From an uncultured Bacteroidia bacterium (lineage in GTDB: Bacteria; Bacteroidota; Bacteroidia; Bacteroidales; UBA932), in assembly GCA_902796455.1 (NCBI GenBank), contig CADBPH010000215.1:1-5696 (forward strand): a stretch of 5,696 nt of DNA. Direction: 5' to 3'. Below the pieces are notes generated by a model. That model had not been told where the DNA came from and searched no databases. It was given only the letters and a program-made list of their open reading frames with translations. Positions 1 to 5,696 of this stretch are shown here, in pieces. Positions within the stretch are counted from its first letter, which is position 1. Each line of letters opens with the position of its first letter. The translations under genes were made by a program, and so were the position numbers.

Positions 1-1980
1 CTTCATGGTGCTCCACCAAGGCAGGGCCTTTTTCCAGAATTTCTCCTTGGAGATCGTGTAACCGACAGCCACGGAAGGGAAGATACCGTACCGGTACTGC
101 GGTGCGAACTGCTCGCTGCCGGTAATACCGAGGTTGGCTTCGAAGAGGTATTTTTCTTTATAATTATAGGTGACACGGCCGACGAGCGCCTGGTTGCGGA
201 CCGGGGAAGAAGTGCCGCCGTTGTACTGGCGCTGGTTGTAAACGGCCGTAGCGCCCACATCGTGGCCGCCGAATTTCCGGTGATAGTTGAGAGCGCCCTC
301 CAGATAAGTGACAAAACCGACGCTCCGCGCACCCGTTTCCTGGGAAACCGACAGCGGGGGAACCACATACACCTGGGTCACATCGGCGGATGTCGAGTCC
401 CAGATATCGGCCAGGCCCATGTCATACCGCGTCCAGTTGATGTTCCAGCGGGGTTCCGACTGGCTTCCGACCTCGGAATAGCGGGCATAGGCACTGGTCA
501 GGGAGAAGGTCGCCTTGGCGGAGAGTCCCTTGGTAATGAAGTCCAGTTTCTGGTCCAGCACGAAGTCCGTCAGCACACGGTAGGTGGTCGTCTCCCGCCA
601 CTGGCTCACCAGGAGCTGGAACACCGGGTTCATGTAGGTCTGTCCCTGGTTGTCTGCAATACGGTAGGAATTGGCATTCGGGTAGTTCGGGTCGGGATAC
701 TCCTCGAAAATCTCCGCAGGCCAGTAAGCCGGATACAGCGCACTGGTCGACATGTACATGGTGTTGAAGATACCACCGTTGTTGGTATATGTCGGCTGCG
801 TGTCGATCGTGATGCTACCGCCGAAACGCAGGCTGAGTTCCGTCGTCTTCGTCAGGGCCGCCTTCATGTTGATACGGTAGTTGATACGGTCGGAGAGGAA
901 GTTGACGGGGCCCTTCTGGTTGTATTGCTTCAGGAGGGAACCATCGTGATAATACGACCCCAATGCATAATACTTGACCGCCTTGCTGCCGCCGGAAATG
1001 TCGAACGAGGCATTGTAGGACGGAGCGAAGGTCTTCATCATCTCCCGGTACCAGTCGTGGTCGGTGTAACGCCAGGGATTGTCGTGGTTGATGTAATGGT
1101 TGATGGTTTCCTGGGAGTACAGGCCCGCCCAGGACTGGTCGTTCATCATCGCGATATTGGCCATCTCCAGGGTGGTCGGAGAGTCGACATGGATCGGCAG
1201 GTACAGGGCGGACTTCAGACCGAATTCAGCCTTCGCATGCATCTTGGCCCGTCCCTCGGTACCGTTCTTGGTCGTCACGATGATAACACCGTTCGCTCCC
1301 TTGGAACCGAACACCGCCGTTGCGGAGGCATCCTTCAGGACGGAAATGCTCTGGACCTCAGCCGGGTTGATGTCACTCATGGAACGTTCGACGCCGTCCA
1401 CCATCACGAGCGGAGAGTTGCCGCCGGAGGAGAACGAAGACACACCGCGCAGGATCATGGTCGTGTTGTCCTGGCCCGGCGCACCGGTCTGCGTCGTCAT
1501 CAACAGACCCGAGACCTTACCGGAAAGAGCCGTGTTGATGTTCTGGGTACCCGTGTTCACGAGTTGCTCGGAAGAAACCGTGGAAATCGCACCGACGATA
1601 CTCTCCTTCTTCTGGGTACCGTAGCCCACGACTACAGCGTCCTCGAGGATGTTCTCGTCGACTTCGAGTTGCACGTACCAATCAAGCAGGTTTTCGTCGA
1701 CCTTGCGGGTCTGGTCGGCATAACCCATGTAGGAGACGCGCAGCGTGCTTCCCACCGGTACGGTTATGCGGAAGGCACCCTTCGCATCGGTGACGACACC
1801 GACGTTGGAGGTCCCTACCACCATGACCGACGCGGCGATGGCGGGCTGGCCCGTCTCATCGACAACTGTTCCGGAGACGGTAACAGTCTTCGCAGATTGC
1901 CGGTTCTGTGCCAGCGCAGTGCCCGCTAAAGCACAGCACAGCATAGTTACTGCAATCATCAATCGAAATGGATTTTTCAT
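1..1980 (-). CDS. SusC/RagA-family TonB-dependent outer-membrane transporter, C-terminus cut off by window edge
   Basis: Imports oligosaccharides across the outer membrane using TonB energy, normally paired with a SusD-like lipoprotein. The minus-strand reading frame starts at the ATG at 1980 and stays open for 660 codons to the left edge; SusC proteins are usually about 1000 residues, so roughly a third is missing. Residues 1-24 are a signal peptide (K2, R6, a hydrophobic core, then ALA before Q25). Residues about 33-106 are a carboxypeptidase-regulatory-like beta domain (SGTVVDETGQP, then GAFRITVP and VSYMGY). Residues 116-125 read VVVGYGTQKK, the SusC hallmark at the TonB-box/plug junction. 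The plug follows, with ILRGV, MVDGVERS (194-201) and VFGSKGANGVIIVTTK (223-238). Barrel strands then begin; YGIFPSVAVGYTISKEKFW near residue 650 is typical of the family. There is no N-terminal STN domain. A promoter and long leader precede it. A SusD partner is expected to the left. The transported sugar cannot be read from sequence. Confidence 0.96.
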   Translation of the reverse strand, partial: MKNPFRLMIAVTMLCCALAGTALAQNRQSAKTVTVSGTVVDETGQPAIAASVMVVGTSNVGVVTDAKGAFRITVPVGSTLRVSYMGYADQTRKVDENLLDWYVQLEVDENILEDAVVVGYGTQKKESIVGAISTVSSEQLVNTGTQNINTALSGKVSGLLMTTQTGAPGQDNTTMILRGVSSFSSGGNSPLVMVDGVERSMSDINPAEVQSISVLKDASATAVFGSKGANGVIIVTTKNGTEGRAKMHAKAEFGLKSALYLPIHVDSPTTLEMANIAMMNDQSWAGLYSQETINHYINHDNPWRYTDHDWYREMMKTFAPSYNASFDISGGSKAVKYYALGSYYHDGSLLKQYNQKGPVNFLSDRINYRINMKAALTKTTELSLRFGGSITIDTQPTYTNNGGIFNTMYMSTSALYPAYWPAEIFEEYPDPNYPNANSYRIADNQGQTYMNPVFQLLVSQWRETTTYRVLTDFVLDQKLDFITKGLSAKATFSLTSAYARYSEVGSQSEPRWNINWTRYDMGLADIWDSTSADVTQVYVVPPLSVSQETGARSVGFVTYLEGALNYHRKFGGHDVGATAVYNQRQYNGGTSSPVRNQALVGRVTYNYKEKYLFEANLGITGSEQFAPQYRYGIFPSVAVGYTISKEKFWKKALPWWSTMK

Positions 1981-1982
1981 AT

Positions 1983-2000
1983 ATACATTAATTAGTGTAT
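1983..2000. repeat. Near-perfect 18-bp palindrome abutting the susC start codon
   Basis: The plus strand reads ATACATTAATTAGTGTAT. Every position is symmetric except the sixth pair from the outside (T opposite G). It ends two bases before the ATG at 1980, exactly where a ribosome would contact the mRNA. It could be an operator, or it could form a weak AT-rich hairpin over the initiation region, although the RNA copy would carry a C-A mismatch. AT-rich sequence produces such symmetry by chance fairly easily, so its function is uncertain. Confidence 0.4.
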
Positions 2001-2086
2001 TTTACATGATCAGTATGCCCGGACGAACCGGAAGAAAACAAAAGCCCGCTCCGTTTAAATCGTTTTAATTAAACAGAAGCGCAAAT

Positions 2087-2119
2087 TTTTCATCAGGTGT
2101 AATTAGTTTTCAATCAGGT
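2087..2119. repeat. Direct repeat pair in the susC leader (core ATCAGGT twice, 21 bp apart)
   Basis: The plus strand carries TTTTCATCAGGT at 2087-2098 and TTTTCAATCAGGT at 2107-2119. The 7-bp core ATCAGGT (2092-2098 and 2113-2119) is identical, and the two cores start 21 bp apart, about two helical turns, so both would face the same side of the DNA. A weaker relative, TTTTATCAGCT, lies at 2165-2175. Paired direct repeats spaced by two turns are a common arrangement for a dimeric DNA-binding regulator. They fall inside the transcribed leader, about 70-105 bases downstream of the predicted start. Confidence 0.35.
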
Positions 2120-2196
2120 CGTAAATAGGTTTATATTGAATGGGTGTTTCTTTTTTGGTTTCGGTTTTATCAGCTGTTGTGTACTGTTACAACTCT

Positions 2197-2227
2197 CAAA
2201 TATACATTCAATTTTTGAAAAAACAAT
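2197..2227 (-). promoter_or_regulatory. Bacteroidota-type primary sigma promoter for the susC-like gene
   Basis: On the minus strand TATATTTG (2204-2197) matches the Bacteroidota -7 consensus TAnnTTTG at every defined position. An ATTG (2227-2224) containing the TTG of the -33 element lies upstream with a 19-bp spacer, within the usual 19-21 bp. Transcription should begin near 2190, giving a leader of about 210 nt. The promoter points at the susC-like gene and lies in the gap after the GH2 terminator candidate, so the transporter need not rely on readthrough from the enzyme genes. Confidence 0.75.
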
Positions 2228-2234
2228 ATTTTTT

Positions 2235-2272
2235 CGACCCTTCGGGTGATTTTTCGTCTACCCGAAGGGTCG
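2235..2272 (-). terminator. 13-bp inverted repeat after the GH2 stop codon, likely transcription terminator
   Basis: The arms CGACCCTTCGGGT (2235-2247) and ACCCGAAGGGTCG (2260-2272) are perfectly complementary around a 12-base loop. The structure begins five bases after the GH2 stop. On the minus-strand transcript the stem is followed by A6, then UAUUG, then U6 (to 2218), so the U-tract is displaced by about 11 bases instead of following the stem directly. No T-run follows in the plus direction. A hairpin terminator or 3'-end stabiliser for the enzyme operon is the most likely role. Each arm is also self-complementary (ACCC-TTC-GGGT), so two small hairpins are an alternative fold. Confidence 0.65.
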
Positions 2273-2277
2273 CCTGA

Positions 2278-5022
2278 TCAATACTTCAAAATGATGGTCG
2301 GATCGAGCGGATAGCGTCCGAAATCTTTGCCGTACAGGGCGAGACCTCCACCCAGTTCGGACTTCGGGACCGTAAACCGGACCACGGCTTTCCGCGTCTT
2401 GAGGATGTCCTCGACAGGAAGCTGGTTCACAGGGATTTCCATCCGGACCAGTTCGCCATAGGAGCCGCCTTCCCGGAGTTCGTTCACAAACGGCTGCGCG
2501 CCCCAGGAAAGGATGCCGCGGTGGTCGGCCGGATCGTCGGACAGATCCCGGGTGCCGACAACCTTGCCGTTCACGGAAACCTCTACCTTGGACGGCCACA
2601 GGGTCGTATCGGTCATGGCGTAGGCATTCAGCGACTTGCAATGGTCGAACGTGCCCTTGCCCAGCATGTAGTCGCCCTGGATTTCCTCGCCGGAGCGGTC
2701 CTTGCCGAATTTTTGCTTGGCCGAAGCCTCGAAGAGCAGATCGACCCGCTTCACATTCTCCAGGTTGACGCCTTCGGGAAATTCAACCGTATACTCGAAA
2801 TAACCGTCCCCGAAGCCGTTCTCCTTCTTTCCCTCATAGATCGAAGACTGGCCGTCGGTCCACTGGGCTGCTGTCCAGGATGCCGGCGCAAAGGTCAGGA
2901 TCTCGGCATTCTCCACGGCGGGAGCCTTCCCGTCCTGGATGCGGAAGGTCGTGAAGTTGTGGTGCAAGGCGGTGCCCTTTTCGTCCTTCAGGACCATCCG
3001 GAGCCAGTACACGCCGTTCTCCTCGGGCATTTGGATCCGCTGGGAACCCACCGTGCGGTTGAGCCAGGGCTCGAAGGTGACCGGAACAGACAGCTTTTCG
3101 AATTCACGGTTCCGTCCGAGCGCATTGTATCCGACCAGCTGCATCTCCAGGTTCAGCTTGCCGGGATTCTTGTCGGTCATGAACGAGGCATAGATCGGAA
3201 GATCCACCCACTCGCCCGGCTGGTTCACCGTGTAGAGATATTTCTGGGGAAGGATGTAATACAGGCTCTGGAAGTCCGCCATCGTCATGCCGGGCACCAG
3301 GTCATCCAGTCCGTCGATCTTCGGGGAGCGGTCGTACTGGACGTAACCGTTCCACTCGTTGATGACATCGTGGTGTTCGGTGTAAAGCCAGCCGGCGCAC
3401 TTGGGATGGCGGCGGAAGGCATCGATCATGATGTGGTAGTCCCAGGTATAGTCGCAGTCGCCGGCGCTGCCCTTGTATCCCCAGACATTGCCGCACTCGC
3501 TGTTGATCATCGGCGCACCGTTCTGGACATTGTCGCCGATATAATTGAAATGGCTGCCCGGATACGTGTTGTCCACCTCTTCCTGGATGCGCCTTTCCCA
3601 GTCCCAACCCGGCCGGTAGGCATGCCAGGAGTTGATGTCGCTCTCGACATGGTCCCGGTTGCAGGCACTCTGGTCCTCGACCAGGCGGGTCGGATCCAGG
3701 CTCTTGGTCAAGTGATACATCGAACGGACCCATTCCTGGACCTCAGGCGTATAGCCGCCCTCTTTGAAACGAAGGCCCCAGGTCTCATTGAAGTTGACCC
3801 AGGCGAAGACCGACGGGTGGTTGAAGTCCCGCTCGACCTGGGCGCGGAGGCAGTGTTCCCAGTCCTGCCGGGCCTCGGGCACGGGTTCTCCCCAGAAGTT
3901 CGGGGTGTCCGCCATGATCAGGAGGCCGAGTTTGTCCGCCCAGTACAGCTTGCGGGGAACTTCAACCTTGATATGGACCCGGTTGCCGTTGAGTCCCAGC
4001 TTCTTGGACAGAAGGATCTCATTTTTCATGAACTCGTCGCTCGGGAAGGTATAGAAGCCTTCCGGGTGGTAACTCTGGTCGAGACAGAGCTGGAGATAGA
4101 TGGGCTTGTTGTTGAGCGCCACATAATTGTAGTCTGCGCCCGGGAAGGGCATGACGCTGATCTTGCGCTGGCCGAAGTAAGACGCGACCGCATCGTCGCC
4201 GAAGGACGCCGTGACTTCATACAGGAACGGATCATCGAGGTCCCAGAGGTGCTGGTCCTTGATCGGGATGACGAAGCTGGCCTTGTCCGCGCCGTTCATG
4301 TCCCCCGTGAAGGTCGCCTGACCGCCGGTCTTGAACGCCAGCTGGAATTTCTCTCCCGCAGCCGCTTTTTCCGCCAGGGCGACATCCACTTTTACCGAGG
4401 CATTGTCGATGTCGGGGGAGAAATGGAGGGAAGTGATGTAGTTCTTTCCCCTGGCCTCCAGATAAACCGTCTGCCAGATACCCCGGGCGTTGCCATAGCC
4501 CTGCTTGCCATAGAGATGGGCGTCGCTCTTCGTGTCGTCCGCCTTGATAACCAGGCGGTGAGGCTTCCCGTCTGCCACCGCGGTCAGCTCGCACTCGAAC
4601 GGGGTATAGCCGCCCTGGTGGCGACCCACCTCCTTGCCGTCGAGCCAGACCTGCGTGTCCCAGTCCGAAGCGCCGATGACCAGGAACACCCGCTTGCCTT
4701 TCCAGGCCGCCGGAACCTTGATTTCCCGGGCATACCACCCGATGTCTCCCTTGTCCTCCACTTCGGAGAGCTTGGAACCCCAAGGGAACGGCACCAGGAT
4801 CTTCCCGTCCATTTCCGCAAGGGCGCCGCCGGAAAGCACCTTTGCGGCCGCAGCCTCGTCAAAGGTGAAATTCCAGTGCCCGTTGAGGTTGACCCATTCG
4901 GCGCGCTCGAAATCCGGCCGGGGATGCTCCGGCAGGGGAATCGACTGGCCTGTTTTATTCCCCGAACAGGCGCCCAACATCAGAACGCCTGCCGTACAAA
5001 GCATTGCGATTAACTTCTTCAT
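2278..5022 (-). CDS. Glycoside hydrolase family 2 lipoprotein, exact substrate unknown
   Basis: Complete, 914 residues from the ATG at 5022. This start is chosen because it places a lipoprotein signal at the N-terminus: KK at 2-3, a hydrophobic core, and lipobox LGAC with acylated C19. A longer start at 5049 would add nine residues ahead of the signal and overlap the upstream gene. The order is GH2 sugar-binding beta-sandwich (about 40-192, with GWYAREIKVP, WLDGKEVGRHQGGYTPF and GIWQTVYLE), Ig-like domain (about 195-292), TIM barrel (about 295-600), then extra beta-rich domains (about 600-700 and 700-914). Predicted catalytic acid/base is E413 in VNFNETWG; predicted nucleophile is E509 in INSECGNVWG, 96 residues later. 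GH2 enzymes retain stereochemistry and include beta-galactosidases, beta-glucuronidases, beta-mannosidases and others. The glucuronidase NxK motif was not seen. Residues after C19 (SGNKTG) lack acidic surface-export signals, suggesting periplasmic placement. It probably trims imported oligosaccharides. Confidence 0.93.
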   Translation of the reverse strand: MKKLIAMLCTAGVLMLGACSGNKTGQSIPLPEHPRPDFERAEWVNLNGHWNFTFDEAAAAKVLSGGALAEMDGKILVPFPWGSKLSEVEDKGDIGWYAREIKVPAAWKGKRVFLVIGASDWDTQVWLDGKEVGRHQGGYTPFECELTAVADGKPHRLVIKADDTKSDAHLYGKQGYGNARGIWQTVYLEARGKNYITSLHFSPDIDNASVKVDVALAEKAAAGEKFQLAFKTGGQATFTGDMNGADKASFVIPIKDQHLWDLDDPFLYEVTASFGDDAVASYFGQRKISVMPFPGADYNYVALNNKPIYLQLCLDQSYHPEGFYTFPSDEFMKNEILLSKKLGLNGNRVHIKVEVPRKLYWADKLGLLIMADTPNFWGEPVPEARQDWEHCLRAQVERDFNHPSVFAWVNFNETWGLRFKEGGYTPEVQEWVRSMYHLTKSLDPTRLVEDQSACNRDHVESDINSWHAYRPGWDWERRIQEEVDNTYPGSHFNYIGDNVQNGAPMINSECGNVWGYKGSAGDCDYTWDYHIMIDAFRRHPKCAGWLYTEHHDVINEWNGYVQYDRSPKIDGLDDLVPGMTMADFQSLYYILPQKYLYTVNQPGEWVDLPIYASFMTDKNPGKLNLEMQLVGYNALGRNREFEKLSVPVTFEPWLNRTVGSQRIQMPEENGVYWLRMVLKDEKGTALHHNFTTFRIQDGKAPAVENAEILTFAPASWTAAQWTDGQSSIYEGKKENGFGDGYFEYTVEFPEGVNLENVKRVDLLFEASAKQKFGKDRSGEEIQGDYMLGKGTFDHCKSLNAYAMTDTTLWPSKVEVSVNGKVVGTRDLSDDPADHRGILSWGAQPFVNELREGGSYGELVRMEIPVNQLPVEDILKTRKAVVRFTVPKSELGGGLALYGKDFGRYPLDPTIILKY

Positions 5023-5024
5023 GT

Positions 5025-5696
5025 TTATCGTGTTTTGATTTCGTACCAAATGGTCTTGTATTCAGGCCCGATCTGGATTTGGGCCAGCCCGTCATCCGCC
5101 TTTTGGACAGGGACCCGCTTCATCCGCTTGCCGCGCTCGTCGAGGGCCCAGCAACGCGTCTTCCGCGCCTTCGAGGCGAGTTTCACCGTTGCCGGAATGC
5201 CTTCGGTCAGCATCGGGCCGTGTCCCCAGTCTTCGTTGCGGGAATGGATCCAGGCGCCGCCATCCTCCGTGATTTTCTGCCCGGTCTGCTTGGTATAGCC
5301 CGTCGCGATCAGCAGCGCCGTGCTCTTGCGCGCAAAGCCGTTGGCCTTCTTGCTCACCAGGGACATCGTGGTCCAGCCCAGTTTCGTCTTGCCGACGTCA
5401 ACCGTGATCCCGTCGCCCCAGTCGATGGTCCTTCCGGCAGGGAAACCGGTGAATAACTTCGTGTTATCGGTCCGGACAATGAACATTCCCTGGTCGGGTT
5501 TGTCGTGGTTCCATTCAATCTGGCCGCCGTCCGAAACCCAGGTGGGGCCGAGTTCTTCCTTCGGGAAGGCTTTGTGTCCCTTGGCATGGAAATCCACGGC
5601 AACACGGTGCTTGAGCCGGTGCTGGTTCAGGAAGGTCGTATCGCTCGCCCAGATGACCTTGTCGGAAGTCCGGTTGTTGAGCCGCCGCATCCAGTC
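5025..5696 (-). CDS. C-terminal part of an unassigned secreted, possibly carbohydrate-active protein
   Basis: Open from the right edge to the TAA at 5027-5025: 223 residues are visible and the frame is already open at the edge, so an internal ATG at 5690 is probably not the real start. No transmembrane segment or low-complexity tract is visible. The alternating pattern (VSDGGQIEWNHDKPDQGMFI, GITVDVGKTKLGWTTMSLVS, TALLIATGYTKQTGQK, IPATVKLASKARKTRCWALD, then IGPEYKTIWYEI at the end) looks like two beta-sandwich domains. It resembles the C-terminal beta regions of multidomain glycoside hydrolases, where a segment of the type 'ALD..G.R...V.V...IGP.Y.T.WYE' closes the chain. This is recognition by pattern only; no catalytic residues can be assigned and the catalytic part, if any, is off the edge. 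Its stop lies two bases before the GH2 start codon, so both almost certainly share a transcript and are translationally coupled. Confidence 0.8.
   Translation of the reverse strand, partial: DWMRRLNNRTSDKVIWASDTTFLNQHRLKHRVAVDFHAKGHKAFPKEELGPTWVSDGGQIEWNHDKPDQGMFIVRTDNTKLFTGFPAGRTIDWGDGITVDVGKTKLGWTTMSLVSKKANGFARKSTALLIATGYTKQTGQKITEDGGAWIHSRNEDWGHGPMLTEGIPATVKLASKARKTRCWALDERGKRMKRVPVQKADDGLAQIQIGPEYKTIWYEIKTR

Larger units (their letters stand above)
1981..2190 (-). promoter_or_regulatory. AT-rich 5' leader of the susC-like gene (about 210 nt)
   Basis: This stretch lies between the predicted transcription start (near 2190) and the susC ATG. No credible open reading frame is visible on either strand. 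No Shine-Dalgarno-like GGAGG sits at the usual distance from the ATG; the last 30 bases are almost pure A/T, as is common in Bacteroidota. Small symmetries are present: CCGG-acgaa-CCGG at 2019-2031, GTTTAA/TTAAAC at 2053-2058 and 2069-2074 around a TTTAATTAAA palindrome, and GTTGT/ACAAC close to the start site. I could not match it to a known riboswitch. A leader of this length is compatible with post-transcriptional control, which is known for PUL transporter mRNAs in Bacteroides, but that is inference here. Confidence 0.5.

Noticed and set aside
262..1929. Long plus-strand open frame of 555 codons opposite the susC-like gene
   Set aside because: It is an antisense shadow of GC-rich coding DNA: the translation is rich in R, G, H and V with no domain, while the minus strand encodes an unambiguous SusC protein over the same bases.
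2019..2031. Small CCGG-acgaa-CCGG hairpin in the leader as a terminator or riboswitch element
   Set aside because: A 4-bp stem without a following U-run is too weak, and no known riboswitch core is recognisable around it.
2126..2133. Possible plus-strand promoter (TAGGTTTA) for an antisense RNA in the susC leader
   Set aside because: It deviates from TAnnTTTG at the last position and I see no TTG at the right distance upstream, so an antisense RNA is not supported.
2521..5013. Long plus-strand open frame of 830 codons opposite the GH2 gene
   Set aside because: Its composition (L, V, R, D, H, E and G repeated without domain motifs) reflects codon-biased reading of the GH2 complement. It lacks a promoter or family motif, and GH2 motifs with catalytic residues are clear on the other strand.
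2278..5049. Longer GH2 start at 5049 (nine extra residues)
   Set aside because: The extra residues (MVRNQNTIN) would precede a complete lipoprotein signal peptide and overlap the upstream coding region. The start at 5022 gives a standard signal and a typical operon junction.
1..5696. Search for tRNA, rRNA, CRISPR, insertion sequence or attachment-site signals
   Set aside because: No cloverleaf-like sequence, repeat-spacer pattern, transposase motif or flanking terminal repeats were seen; nearly all of the window is accounted for by three coding regions and one regulatory gap.

Overview
The window is a fragment of a polysaccharide utilization locus (PUL) from a member of the Bacteroidota, most likely Bacteroidales. 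The evidence is a SusC/RagA-type TonB-dependent transporter with the VVVGYGTQKK signature, a lipoprotein glycoside hydrolase, and an exact match to the Bacteroidota promoter element TAnnTTTG. Coding DNA is GC-rich, with third positions mostly G or C, and the single intergenic gap is strongly AT-rich. This fits a high-GC gut lineage such as an Alistipes/Rikenellaceae-like or uncultured Bacteroidales genome better than a classical low-GC Bacteroides. The genus cannot be fixed from this window.

Layout: all three genes are on the minus strand, so transcription runs from high to low coordinates. First is the C-terminal 223 residues of a secreted or hydrolase-like protein whose beginning lies beyond the right edge (5696-5025). 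Two bases after its stop codon, a complete family GH2 glycoside hydrolase lipoprotein of 914 residues starts (5022-2278). A strong 13-bp inverted repeat follows five bases after the GH2 stop (2235-2272). An AT-rich gap (1981-2277) holds a good promoter (-7 box 2197-2204, -33 box 2224-2227) and a leader of about 210 nt. The last gene is a SusC-like transporter (1980 to beyond position 1), of which 660 residues are present and the C-terminal part of the barrel is cut off.

How they fit together: the two tightly spaced upstream genes form an enzyme operon that probably acts in the periplasm. The SusC-like protein would import the oligosaccharides through the outer membrane, together with a SusD partner expected just past the left edge. 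The promoter in front of susC makes the transporter a separate transcription unit, or at least one with its own start. The inverted repeat behind the GH2 gene lies directly upstream of that promoter's -33 box, so it could serve both as a 3' end signal and as an activator-binding site.

No RNA gene, mobile element, CRISPR array or attachment site is visible. The gene content is conventional. The points most worth a second look are the compact regulatory gap, the divergent GH2 active-site surroundings and long C-terminal region, and the unassigned upstream protein.
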